This document shows, one piece after another, positions 24,425-33,004 of a DNA stretch of 45,811 nucleotides. The stretch comes from a virus, in the IMG/VR virus record IMGVR_UViG_3300009068_000065, positions 1-45,811 of that record. One strand, 5' to 3'. A model generated the notes under the pieces. That model saw only the letters and a program-made list of their open reading frames with translations. It was not told where the DNA came from and searched no databases. The position numbers and the translations under genes are program-made. The stretch's first letter is position 1, and each line of letters starts with the position of its first letter.

Positions 24425-27400
24425 TAGCTAGTGAGGGTCTTTAATGATGATTTGCTGTAAGTGATATTTTCACGCGTTTTTACCAAAGAAGTTTGTATTT
24501 CATCAACCCGCTGTGCTAGCGATTCGCGCTTATACGTAGCTGATACTTGCACATCAAAAGAAAAAACTGTTTTGTCTTTTGCATAAATATCTATTCCTAT
24601 CTTCTTGGCATAGTTTATTTGCGTAGGCGGAGTCCATCCGGGAGTGGTATCATACCCACCAACAAATCCGGTACCAGTACCTGAGTTGTCTCCGGAATAA
24701 TCTGTCATACGAAATTGATAGATTAGCGGTATTTGAATTGCATTGGGCTCGCCAACTTCAACGTTTTTAACAGCTCTAAAGTCTGTGCCATCTACCAGCA
24801 ATTGATCAAAAGTTGCAGGGGCTAAAAACAAATATGAGCCACACGTGTTCTTTCCAATTAAGAACCTATCATTGTCAATAAACCCAAATTTATCCGGAAG
24901 CTCATCGATATTGGTTGGTATATAAGGTGCAATGATTGTTCCCGGTGCATTGAGTGTCCAGTTGTTTTGATATTCTAATTGTCTAACATCACTGGAATTT
25001 GTATTAAAATTAAAGGAGTGCCTAAAAGCAGAAACACTTTCAGGCGCAAGTGGCTTACCCAAAGTATTTACATTGAGTATTTGTGGATTTTGCATACCGC
25101 CAGGTGCAGCCAATTGAAATAGTGGTCTAGCAGTACCGTCATTGAGCACTGGATGCTGTGTGTGAATGCAAAAATCTGAAAGGGTTCCGCTTCCATCTGG
25201 AACAGTACCGGTATATGTGCCATCCCACACATAAGAAGTGGTACCTGGTGCAGGTGTGGAAGGTTCCAAAATTCTATTAGCCAACAGGGTTGGTTGAACA
25301 TATAGCTGGGTAGAAAGACCAATATCGGTATAACGCAAGTAGAGGAATTGCGATTTGAGTTGGCCACTTTGATAAAACGCGGACGCAATTTTATTTGCGT
25401 TGTTTGTATCCGCATTTGCTATAGAAATGTTAGCTGCTGGAGTAATGTCGTATCTACGTGAATTTGCATAGTCCTGATCCGGGTTAGCCAAACTCACTGG
25501 TAAATCTTCGCCTAAACCTCCCGGGAACCGCGATACAAGTTCCAACGTGGCTGCAACTGGATTTTCCAGAGAGATTACATACGACTTATTAATGATTGCG
25601 CCTCTTTGAGAAGATGCTGGAAGAAGATTTACAAAGTCCTGATAGTAGCCTGCAAAGAGATTAACAGTAGACCCATTTTGTATTTCAGTCTTGCTACTGT
25701 TATCGCGATCAATAACATAAACTCGCAATTTGCCTTTTGCACTCGCCAAATTATTTTGAATTTCCTGTATAGCAATGTCCAAAGACTTTAGCTTTTCATA
25801 TAGAGAAATTACTACGCCAGAAGAGTTGTAGAAGGATGACGAGATAACGTCTGCTGAATGAGCATAGTATTGTTCACCCGCATTAAATGATGAACTCAAG
25901 TGTATGTCCAGTCCTTTGGAAGCTAAATCAGCTTCAAATTGAACCCTTACAGATTCTTGCGATGCCTGATTAAGTGCAATTAAGGCCTCATCTTCACCTG
26001 TAAGATCTTGTGGAAATTCAATAGTAATGATATTTGAAGGCACAGAAAAAAGAGGCGTTTCTGGCCATCCTGCCTCAGAGATTGCAACCACATAAAATTC
26101 CACCTTTTCACCTTTAGAAATCGGAATGTCAACCTGATTGATATTTACTCTATCTGGATTTTCAATGTCTTCCGTGTCCCAGATGTATTTACCAGTTGCG
26201 GTATCATAACTTTTTGTTCTGATTTCTGACTTTATTTGCACCAAATTACTAAAAGCTGCCCTTCGGCTTTCACCGCTTTCCGATACATAATCAAATTGTT
26301 TCAGGTCTCCTGCATTACCGGCTGGATTTACATATCGGTAATACACATAGAATTGTATTACATTCTGAAAGCCGGTTTTTTCTGAGTATTTTGGAGCGGG
26401 TACATCAAAGAATCCACGAACTCTATATTTCGGAGTATCCAGTGCAGCTGGTGCGTCTTGTGCAGTAGCTGCAAGTTCTTTTACAATACTTGCATAGAGA
26501 GAGGATTGGCTATTTTTTTCACGTATCAGTGAATCCAATTCATTTTTGACGCCGCGTCTCTCGGTATCAGAAGCAAAGTTTGTAGTATTGAGCTGCTCCT
26601 TTTTATTGTCAATGGCAGTTTCCAACTTTGAAATGAGGGCTTCAAGTCTAACTTTATCAGCAGATTTTTTACGTATTGCTGCGATTGCTTCCTGATCTAA
26701 TTTATGGTCGTTAACCTGTACTACCTTAAAGTTTGTGGAATTGAGAACTGGTGCATCTGGGGTAAGGCCGTCAAGTACACTTACTTTTCCATTTTTAGAG
26801 GCTGCCAGTACTTGAGAGCCAAAATCAAGAACTCGGGTTCGGTAAAATTCCGCAAGAGTTTTTGTGCCCTCTGTTAATTCAATTAATAGGCTGTTTGAGT
26901 AAAAGCCAACTCCTGGAGACCACTGGGTAGAAATGAGATTAGCCTCGTCATCAACACTCTTAAAAAAAATTATTTGCTTTTCATCAAAGCCAACACCTAC
27001 ATTCGCCGTTTTTGGTGAAAACACTGGTGAATATATCTTGACAGGCTCACCGGCAATTAACGGCTCATAGCCTTGCAAACGTTTAACACCTACTTGCCGT
27101 GTTTGTAAGTTTACTTCGGTTACCTCATAAATTGTTTGTCCCTTTAGAAGTTGATCACCAACAGCCAATGTCATTGAACCTGTTTGAACAGTTAAATTGT
27201 CATTGTATTGCAGAGTATTAAATAGGTATCTGCGTTTGGTTACTTCTGTTCCGTCTTGTAGTATTACCTTTTCATCTTTGAATGAAACTACTAAAAAGTC
27301 TCCACTGTATCTTACTATAGAAAGTGGCAAATCAATTACATCCTCATCAATAAAGTATGATGTATTTTTCTTTTGCAAGTCAACCAATAACGAAACATAA

Positions 27401-27936
27401 TCAATGTCGTTTTTTCCGTTGTATGTTGCATCAAAATAATCAATTTTTTCTTGTGTATCAAGATTAAGTATCAAACGCTTTACCCCAATTTTAGATTCTG
27501 CTTGAGGAACGTATTGTGTAACATCAAAGCTTACCTTTAATGCGGGAGAAAGCATTGATTCAAAAAACCAATTGTTTTCCGCCATGAATTTTGCAGGAAC
27601 CGTTAAATTTCCTATTTTTGGTGGATCTACTGGTACTTTTGCCTGATAGATTCTTTTGAAAGAGCCGTCAGGCATTCTAACATAAGCCTCGGAACCATTA
27701 AGGCCCATAAGCGTGGTCAACGTTGTATTAATTCTTGAAAGTTCTCCACGAATACTGGAAAACGACGGTATGGTATACGTTGTTGAAGTTCCGTCCAGAT
27801 TAGTGGTTGAAACCGTGATGGCGTCTGCATCGGTTGTCATTGCTTGGGATTGCTTGGAAACTATTTCCAATGCATTGTTTTGCAATCTAACAAAATCTGC
27901 AAGTACTGTAGAAAAACTGTTGTTGGTCTCTGACAT
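24424..27936 (-). CDS. Virion structural protein with coiled coils and FN3-like region, 1170 aa
   Basis: Unknown function, probably tail or baseplate. The N-terminus is helical and ends in a short heptad region (IRGELSRINTTLTTLMGL). Two further helical regions are seen, about 415-490 (ALISKLETAIDNKKEQL...) and the C-terminal 35 residues (LAQRVDEIQTSLVKTRENI), both likely coiled coils for oligomerisation. Between them, at about 500-650, is a segment resembling fibronectin type III folds (VEFYVVAISEAGWPETPLFS). The remainder is beta-rich. Preceded by GATAAATAAAAC, a T4-late-like motif, within the 49-base gap, and followed by TAATG coupling to the 2573-aa gene. Confidence 0.86.
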   Translation of the reverse strand: MSETNNSFSTVLADFVRLQNNALEIVSKQSQAMTTDADAITVSTTNLDGTSTTYTIPSFSSIRGELSRINTTLTTLMGLNGSEAYVRMPDGSFKRIYQAKVPVDPPKIGNLTVPAKFMAENNWFFESMLSPALKVSFDVTQYVPQAESKIGVKRLILNLDTQEKIDYFDATYNGKNDIDYVSLLVDLQKKNTSYFIDEDVIDLPLSIVRYSGDFLVVSFKDEKVILQDGTEVTKRRYLFNTLQYNDNLTVQTGSMTLAVGDQLLKGQTIYEVTEVNLQTRQVGVKRLQGYEPLIAGEPVKIYSPVFSPKTANVGVGFDEKQIIFFKSVDDEANLISTQWSPGVGFYSNSLLIELTEGTKTLAEFYRTRVLDFGSQVLAASKNGKVSVLDGLTPDAPVLNSTNFKVVQVNDHKLDQEAIAAIRKKSADKVRLEALISKLETAIDNKKEQLNTTNFASDTERRGVKNELDSLIREKNSQSSLYASIVKELAATAQDAPAALDTPKYRVRGFFDVPAPKYSEKTGFQNVIQFYVYYRYVNPAGNAGDLKQFDYVSESGESRRAAFSNLVQIKSEIRTKSYDTATGKYIWDTEDIENPDRVNINQVDIPISKGEKVEFYVVAISEAGWPETPLFSVPSNIITIEFPQDLTGEDEALIALNQASQESVRVQFEADLASKGLDIHLSSSFNAGEQYYAHSADVISSSFYNSSGVVISLYEKLKSLDIAIQEIQNNLASAKGKLRVYVIDRDNSSKTEIQNGSTVNLFAGYYQDFVNLLPASSQRGAIINKSYVISLENPVAATLELVSRFPGGLGEDLPVSLANPDQDYANSRRYDITPAANISIANADTNNANKIASAFYQSGQLKSQFLYLRYTDIGLSTQLYVQPTLLANRILEPSTPAPGTTSYVWDGTYTGTVPDGSGTLSDFCIHTQHPVLNDGTARPLFQLAAPGGMQNPQILNVNTLGKPLAPESVSAFRHSFNFNTNSSDVRQLEYQNNWTLNAPGTIIAPYIPTNIDELPDKFGFIDNDRFLIGKNTCGSYLFLAPATFDQLLVDGTDFRAVKNVEVGEPNAIQIPLIYQFRMTDYSGDNSGTGTGFVGGYDTTPGWTPPTQINYAKKIGIDIYAKDKTVFSFDVQVSATYKRESLAQRVDEIQTSLVKTRENITYSKSSLKTLTS

Positions 27937-27950
27937 TAGTCCTGATTTTT

Positions 27951-27962
27951 GTTTTATTTATC
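27951..27962 (-). promoter_or_regulatory. Late-promoter-like motif GATAAATAAAAC
   Basis: Seven of eight bases (GATAAATA) match the T4 late consensus TATAAATA. It ends 14 bases before the ATG at 27936. The identical 12-mer lies directly before the HAD gene at 34690. Inference from motif identity and position. Confidence 0.42.
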
Positions 27963-27968
27963 TCAGAC

Positions 27969-27992
27969 TTTCTAAAAGGCAGTTTTTAGAAA
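27969..27992. repeat. 9-bp inverted repeat at the end of the 733-aa gene
   Basis: TTTCTAAAA (27969-27977) and TTTTAGAAA (27984-27992) are perfect complements around a 6-base loop. The hairpin overlaps the stop codon of the gene ending at 27986. It is AT-rich with a single G-C pair and is not followed by a T run on the minus strand, so it is a weak terminator at best. It could be an RNA processing or stability element. Confidence 0.4.
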
Positions 27993-30187
27993 ATGTCAAC
28001 TGAGAACTGATACGTTGTAGGATCTAAACAGATTAGTTCAATAATTGGGTTATCTCCTTTTGCAGCAAAATTTGTGTAAGTTACAAATCCAATTTCAGCC
28101 GAATATGGGAATCCTGTATTAAGTGAATCCAGTGCGTCGGAATAAATGATAAAGTTAAAATTGCCATTGGTATTTGACATGTCTATACCGTTTTCAAAAG
28201 CAATTCTTAATACTTCGCCTTTTTGCCATTTATTGAGAGTGTCATCCACATAAATAATGATGTCACGGTCGGCAATCGGTGGAGCAGATGGTGTTCCGCC
28301 TTCAATTTTCAAATAATTATTGTACTCTAACAACCTTCGTAAATAGCTATGGCTTGTAGGATTGACTACAAAATCTGTAGGATATGTAATTAGAGTTCTA
28401 TCGGTAACCGATGACTGATTTCCGATATTAAAAAGCTGTCTTGTATTGATAATCTTTACTTTCCCAGGATCTGATTTGTCTAAAAAGATTCCCGATCCTG
28501 CCTCTATTACATCCAAATTATATGCAACTTGAACGCTGGTTAGACCTTGATATATGTTGTTAATTTCTTGATAGTTTCTTTCAATGAGGTTTACCAAGTT
28601 ATTGTTATTCAAAAATACTGCTTGCGAACTCTCTATTAAGGTTTCAAGCTCAGTAATTCTTTGATTTATTTCTGCCGCAGACTCTGTACTTAAAATAGCA
28701 GATTGTAAATTTTCTATTTGCGATTTTAAGGTTATTAACTGCGATTGATTGGACTCTAAAATTTCCGAGGAGCCCATCAGCTGATTGATTGCCTCCATAA
28801 ACTGTTGTAGTGAATATGGATTGTAATCATTAATGCTGGTTTCTATTGCCGTGTCTTGACTGTTTACATCAAATTTGATATTTACACGGAATGCAAAAGA
28901 ATTTCCATTGTCTCCTGTAAGAGAGTTTGGCTTATATTTTGTGTATGTTGGTATAAAACCACCACCACCTGTTTTTGGATCTACATTGTCAAGAAAAAGA
29001 ATTCCAAAAAGATTTGTGGTAAACTGTGAAGTGTTATTTGGGTCATAGAGATCATAATAAAGCATTACCGCATTAAACTCAAAAGTTTGTGCGGTCGGCT
29101 GTTCATTAAAACGGCCAAACTCTGTTATGTTTTGATTAACCATGTCAGCGTACACAGTTTCATCATAAACAAGAGTTACTCCATCTAAACGATTTCTTAC
29201 AAACTCAACACTTTTATTAACGCTTTCAATCTTAAAGCGGTCATTTCCGCTATCATTAAATGTTACGCCTGGTTCTGTGTAGTATGTATTTGCAAAAGGA
29301 TTTGGAAACCACCACTGAAATCCTGGACTAGGTTGTTGAATGTAGGCAGCTGTTACCGGATCATAGTAATAGAAATCCGCGGTTGCACCAAATGGATCAT
29401 TTACTTGAAATGTATTAAGCACTGAGTCATAGTAGGCTTCAACGCTTAAACCAGAGGGCGACACTGTATTTACGTCTCGGCCATAGAGATAAGGTGCATT
29501 TATCGGATTTGCTGGATTGTGTTGGTATTCTCCTCCTTTAGGGTAGTTTTTATCGTCTACCGAGTTAAACAATACGGTTGGCGTATTGCCGTGTGATGTT
29601 GGAATGTAAACATAAACTTCAGAAAATGCGTTAAAATTGTTTCTTACCGAGTTAATGATACCTACATCACCAACATATCTAACAACTCTCTGATAAAATG
29701 GACTTTCGTCCTCCTCTACATACACTTTACCAGCAGGATATTTGGTAGGGTTAGAAGTGACTACCGAACCTACATACTCACTAGGGGCTGCATCTCGATA
29801 ACGAATAGCACCAAGTTCTTTCAGCCACTTAAAAAATACTCTTTCAGAAACCGTTCTATCCAAATTTGGGTCATATCCGCTTTGGCCTGTAAGAGTTGCT
29901 TCAATGTTTAGACAATAATTTTGAAATGATTCTGCAAAGTAATCATTCCAAGTTTTGCTGCCATCAATTTGTTCAAATCCGCCTGGCACATTTGATAGCC
30001 CCAGAGTGTTATTAAAAGAGGGTGAACTGTTTTCAATCGGAGGGAGATTAAGCAATGCAATCCGTGAAAACCGAAATTTCTTTTGCGAATCATTAAAAGT
30101 TAGCCCAAGGTCTTCAGATGCAGACGAAAACGTATAAAACGTCCCGCCTTGTAATCGAATGGGTCTTATGAGTGGAGCAACCGCCAT
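27986..30187 (-). CDS. Virion structural protein, 733 aa, unknown
   Basis: No family recognised. The N-terminal 440 residues are rich in aromatic residues, Asn and Pro (FQWWFPNPFANTYYTEP), as in tail structural proteins. A helical coiled-coil region at about 460-550 contains SQLITLKSQIENLQSAI and INQRITELETLIESS. The C-terminal 170 residues are beta-rich and end FSVDIF. The start is 16 bases after the 269-aa gene, in the same operon. A side-fibre or baseplate connector role is possible but cannot be shown. Confidence 0.85.
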   Translation of the reverse strand: MAVAPLIRPIRLQGGTFYTFSSASEDLGLTFNDSQKKFRFSRIALLNLPPIENSSPSFNNTLGLSNVPGGFEQIDGSKTWNDYFAESFQNYCLNIEATLTGQSGYDPNLDRTVSERVFFKWLKELGAIRYRDAAPSEYVGSVVTSNPTKYPAGKVYVEEDESPFYQRVVRYVGDVGIINSVRNNFNAFSEVYVYIPTSHGNTPTVLFNSVDDKNYPKGGEYQHNPANPINAPYLYGRDVNTVSPSGLSVEAYYDSVLNTFQVNDPFGATADFYYYDPVTAAYIQQPSPGFQWWFPNPFANTYYTEPGVTFNDSGNDRFKIESVNKSVEFVRNRLDGVTLVYDETVYADMVNQNITEFGRFNEQPTAQTFEFNAVMLYYDLYDPNNTSQFTTNLFGILFLDNVDPKTGGGGFIPTYTKYKPNSLTGDNGNSFAFRVNIKFDVNSQDTAIETSINDYNPYSLQQFMEAINQLMGSSEILESNQSQLITLKSQIENLQSAILSTESAAEINQRITELETLIESSQAVFLNNNNLVNLIERNYQEINNIYQGLTSVQVAYNLDVIEAGSGIFLDKSDPGKVKIINTRQLFNIGNQSSVTDRTLITYPTDFVVNPTSHSYLRRLLEYNNYLKIEGGTPSAPPIADRDIIIYVDDTLNKWQKGEVLRIAFENGIDMSNTNGNFNFIIYSDALDSLNTGFPYSAEIGFVTYTNFAAKGDNPIIELICLDPTTYQFSVDIF

Positions 30188-30203
30188 GCGTTAGCAGGTA
30201 TTT

Positions 30204-31013
30204 TTAGATGTAAAGCGCGTCTGTGTGAGCTCCAATTACTTTGTAACCGTTTGCTCCTACCGCAATGTCAATCCAAATTCCCTTAAATCGGGCATTTGTA
30301 AGAGAGTTAAATGTGTTGTTTAGTATGATATTTGCTCCTAGTGTAGCATTACTAAATGCAGGATCCCAGTTAGTAGTGTTATCAATTTCATATTGAAGGT
30401 TTGAAAGGGATTGGGTATCAAATACAAGTGTAAAGATTTGTCCTTGCGTAAGTGTTGCCGGGTTTGGTAAAACCAATATCTCATTAGGAGTAACTACCGA
30501 GGAAACGACTAAGTGCATTACCCTTGTGGATGTAGTAACCGGCAAAATACCCAAAACCGTTTGAACGTTTACGACGGGTGATTTGGTAGTAGCTGCATAC
30601 CACTGTGAATGCGCATAAGAATCGTCTTCAACATTCTGTAAATTGTTAGTAAATACAGCGCTTCCAGAAACATTGACAAAGTCTACGTTTTCGTCTACCG
30701 TTAAGTCTTCTGATACGGTTACAAACCCGGTAATACCAAGGGTGGCGTTATTTGTAGGCGTACCTAGTGATAAGTTTCCATCAATTTGGCCAGAAGCCTG
30801 CAATAGAAAAATGTTTTGTGTTACTGCTCGATTATACTTCAATATCTGAACGTCGCCAACATTTAGAGATCCTCCTGGTACGTATGATGTGTTTAGTCGC
30901 GTTTCAAGAGTGTTGATTGCGTTTTGAAGTAGAGTAAAGTTATTGTTAAGTACAATACGGGATGCAGCAATGTTATCGCCTCCAAGTATTTCCGTGATTG
31001 TTACAGTTGCCAT
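30204..31013 (-). CDS. Small fibre-like virion protein, 269 aa
   Basis: The first 35 residues (VTITEILGGDNIAASRIVLNNNFTLLQN) match the N-terminus of the 2165-aa fibre in pattern (IL.gD.I....lN.NF), which suggests a shared docking module. A short coiled coil follows (AINTLETRLNTS), then beta-rich repeats around GQIDGNLSLGTPTNNATLGITG and a globular C-terminal part (TLVFDTQSL..., GIWIDIAVGANGYKVIGAH). The design is of a short trimeric fibre or whisker. It is the first gene of the virion operon, with an ATATATAG motif 26 bases upstream and an A-rich leader. Confidence 0.82.
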   Translation of the reverse strand: MATVTITEILGGDNIAASRIVLNNNFTLLQNAINTLETRLNTSYVPGGSLNVGDVQILKYNRAVTQNIFLLQASGQIDGNLSLGTPTNNATLGITGFVTVSEDLTVDENVDFVNVSGSAVFTNNLQNVEDDSYAHSQWYAATTKSPVVNVQTVLGILPVTTSTRVMHLVVSSVVTPNEILVLPNPATLTQGQIFTLVFDTQSLSNLQYEIDNTTNWDPAFSNATLGANIILNNTFNSLTNARFKGIWIDIAVGANGYKVIGAHTDALYI

Positions 31014-31039
31014 GTGTTTATTCTTTTTTGATTTCTAAA

Positions 31040-31048
31040 CTATATATC
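31040..31048 (-). promoter_or_regulatory. Late-promoter-like motif GATATATAG
   Basis: Lies in the 48-base gap between the glycosylase gene and the 269-aa structural gene, 26 bases before the ATG at 31013. It shares ATATATAG with the motifs at 6632 and 16695, and it marks the start of the large structural operon. Confidence 0.45.
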
Positions 31049-31061
31049 AATGCTTTTATGA

Positions 31062-31907
31062 TTAGTCTTTTTTTGTTTTATATTGCTCTGGAACTTCGCA
31101 TTCCCATTGTGAATCATACCAAAAACGCCTTCCGGTTTTATCAATTACAGAGTTGCCTTTTCCGTAGGTTATCATCCAATCCTTAAATGAATCTGCACTG
31201 GTGCCGTGTGGATTTACCCAATCTTTAAGTTGACCACCACCCAGGTAATAGGCATCGCGGATACAAAAATGGATCATTTTAAGAAGTGCTTCTACCTGAT
31301 CGCGATTCATTTCTTTTGCAATCATAAAGGGTGAAAAACTCATTCTTGAAAGTATTTCTGCTCTCAAGTAGTTTCCAACTCCGTTAAAATAATGCTGATT
31401 CATAAGTACCTCATTAAGCGGCGCAGCAAAAGCTTTGGATGTTTGCCAATTTGCTCTAACGTCATTTGCAAATTCATTGTATTCGGTTAGCGGGCATGCA
31501 CCTCGGTCCTTCCCCCAAACGCCCCATCGCCACTTGGCAAAACGCCGAACGTCATGCAGTACCAAAAGATCTCCACGAACCGTAGAAAGCCTTAAATGTG
31601 AATGCTTTAATACACGTTCCTTTTCTGGGCTATCATTTCGGACAAAGGCCCAAGTACCACTCATTCCAAGAGTAACTACCAGGGTTTTAGTTTCTTCTCC
31701 GGAAGGGCCGCCACCAACAAGCCCTAATTCCAACATCATTTCTTTGCCACGGCTATATGACTTAACGGTAAAAACCGCGCCTTCAAAAGGATCAAGTTCT
31801 GTTTTTACTTTAGAAACCTCCGACTTTTCAATACTGTCAAAAAATTGGTTGGTGGCAACCGCATTAATAAAGTCGCTCATCAGTTTTACTTCCGCTAACT
31901 CAGGCAT
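31062..31907 (-). CDS. Fpg/Nei-family DNA glycosylase/AP lyase, apparently zincless
   Basis: Removes oxidised bases and nicks the abasic site. The 281-aa protein starts MPELAEVK, giving the N-terminal Pro nucleophile and the following Glu. A lysine near 55 (YSRGKEMML) fits the conserved beta-elimination residue, and LGMSG (80-84) is typical. The helix-two-turn-helix is clear (LMNQHYFNGVGNYLRAEIL, about 168-186, with the conserved Asn). The C-terminal finger lacks the four cysteines of bacterial enzymes but keeps the hairpin with arginine (YGKGNSVIDKTGRRFWYDSQ), as in zincless viral and NEIL1-type members. The start overlaps the end of the exonuclease gene by 8 bases, so the two are translationally coupled. 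Confidence 0.92.
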   Translation of the reverse strand: MPELAEVKLMSDFINAVATNQFFDSIEKSEVSKVKTELDPFEGAVFTVKSYSRGKEMMLELGLVGGGPSGEETKTLVVTLGMSGTWAFVRNDSPEKERVLKHSHLRLSTVRGDLLVLHDVRRFAKWRWGVWGKDRGACPLTEYNEFANDVRANWQTSKAFAAPLNEVLMNQHYFNGVGNYLRAEILSRMSFSPFMIAKEMNRDQVEALLKMIHFCIRDAYYLGGGQLKDWVNPHGTSADSFKDWMITYGKGNSVIDKTGRRFWYDSQWECEVPEQYKTKKD

Positions 31908-32628
31908 CGTAAATGTTTTCTTTAATAGTTACTGGGTTGTAAACCTGGTATATCTTTTCGGCCATAAGAATCATTCCCTTGACATCCTTTTCGCAATACG
32001 TGGCTATACGTGAGTGTTCCCCGTTCCAAAACTTTTCGTGAACCTGACTTCCATCAATATCGTCTTTGGGTGTTGGTACTCCCATACCAAAACACGCCTC
32101 TTCAAAAGTTACATCCAGAGATGAACCACTCTTCCAGTAGTCTTTCATATCAAAAATACCCATTTCCCAAGGTTTCTTTTCGTAAGTTGAAAGAATTTGT
32201 GGTACGGGAATTCCGTTAATTAGTAGTCTACGAACAATCCACGGAACATCGAAGTTTTTTATGTTCCAACCAGTTGGAATTAGGCCGCTTGCTCCTGCTC
32301 GATGAAAAAGATTTGCCACCTTTTTTAGAAGAGTTTTTTCGTCTTTCTCAATAATAGTAGCAATTTGCATTTCTCCATTTTTCCATAAACCATAGGAAAG
32401 ACAAGCAATTCTACCAAATTCTGGAAAGAGGGCTACATTATTAGGATAATCTGCATGTGCATCACCGGTCCAACCTTTTCCATTGTTAAGTCTTTGTGAT
32501 TTTTTGGAAAAGATTTCTTCTGCTACCGGGCTGGTATTGTCAACGTGATCCTGTAGGTTTGGATATTGTCCACAGGTTTCAATGTCAAAAAAGAGAAACT
32601 TTTCAAACTTTGATTTAGTATATTCCAT
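31900..32628 (-). CDS. DnaQ/PolB-like 3'-5' exonuclease
   Basis: A 242-aa DEDD-type exonuclease of the RNase H-like superfamily. ExoI is FLFFDIETCG (D15, E17), ExoII is WNIKNFDVPWIVRR (D127), and ExoIII is the YxxxD form TYCEKDVKGM (Y211, D215), giving a DEDDy set. It resembles the stand-alone predicted PolB-type exonucleases, not a proofreading domain fused to a polymerase. It is the first gene of a two-gene unit with the glycosylase, which suggests DNA repair or nucleotide salvage. It shares a 127-base intergenic region with the divergent plus-strand genes. Confidence 0.88.
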   Translation of the reverse strand: MEYTKSKFEKFLFFDIETCGQYPNLQDHVDNTSPVAEEIFSKKSQRLNNGKGWTGDAHADYPNNVALFPEFGRIACLSYGLWKNGEMQIATIIEKDEKTLLKKVANLFHRAGASGLIPTGWNIKNFDVPWIVRRLLINGIPVPQILSTYEKKPWEMGIFDMKDYWKSGSSLDVTFEEACFGMGVPTPKDDIDGSQVHEKFWNGEHSRIATYCEKDVKGMILMAEKIYQVYNPVTIKENIYDA

Positions 32629-32755
32629 GTTATTTACTTTAGTGTTATATTCATGCAGTGTAAAAGGTTTTCTAAAACTTTTTATTTCTGGTGTATAAAA
32701 AAGATATCAGAAGTAAGGAGGAAAAATACTTACTTAGAGCACTAAACAAAACAAT
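32629..32755. promoter_or_regulatory. Divergent intergenic region between exonuclease and plus-strand cassette
   Basis: 127 bases between two divergent starts; it should hold promoters for both directions. Rightward, TATAAAA (32694-32700) is the best -10-like box. Leftward, GAATATAACAC is a weak candidate. AAGGAGG at 32715-32721 looks like a Shine-Dalgarno sequence but lies 34 bases from the next ATG with no suitable start in between. Both genes have A-rich leaders (AAACAAAACAAT before 32756; AAAGTAAATAAC before 32628). Confidence 0.45.
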
Positions 32756-33004
32756 ATGGAACAAGACTTAAAGACTAGAATGGAGTTCGCGAATGCACCT
32801 TGGCACTCATGTGAGCAGGGCAATTACCTGTATGACAATGCTACAATGTACAAAAGAATTTCTCCACTGATTTCACCATCTGGAAGAGAAGAGTTTGCAA
32901 TGGCAGAAGTTATTGTATGCAAGCAGTGCGGGAAGATTCCACCTTTTTTAGCAGCAAAGATGGGAGATTGTCCGGAAGACTTAAAGCCAACATGCAAAAA
33001 ATAA
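32756..33004 (+). CDS. Small cysteine-rich (zinc-ribbon-like) protein
   Basis: An 82-aa protein, one of only two plus-strand genes in the window. The C-terminal half has VIVCKQCGKIPPFLAAKMGDCPEDLKPTC, where four cysteines (CxxC, then C and C) could bind zinc. A fifth cysteine and a histidine occur near residues 17-19 (WHSC). I do not recognise the family; small zinc proteins of this size in phages often act on transcription or as adaptors. Its end overlaps the SET gene by 13 bases, indicating coupled translation. Confidence 0.75.
   Translation: MEQDLKTRMEFANAPWHSCEQGNYLYDNATMYKRISPLISPSGREEFAMAEVIVCKQCGKIPPFLAAKMGDCPEDLKPTCKK

Noticed and set aside
27969-27992. Rho-independent terminator after the 733-aa gene
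   Set aside because: The stem is nearly all A-T and there is no T run on the 3' side of the minus-strand hairpin; listed only as an inverted repeat.
31435-32013. Plus-strand frame of 192 codons
   Set aside because: Lies antisense to two well-identified enzymes (Fpg/Nei glycosylase and DEDDy exonuclease); composition is that of a reverse-complement frame.
32715-32721. AAGGAGG as a ribosome binding site
   Set aside because: It is 34 bases from the ATG at 32756, and no start codon leading to a usable frame lies at normal spacing. Other genes here lack Shine-Dalgarno sequences.
32917-32991. Upstream ATG at 32917 as start of the SET gene
   Set aside because: The extra 25 residues lie wholly inside the preceding gene in another frame and are outside the SET fold; the ATG at 32992 gives the usual short coupling overlap.
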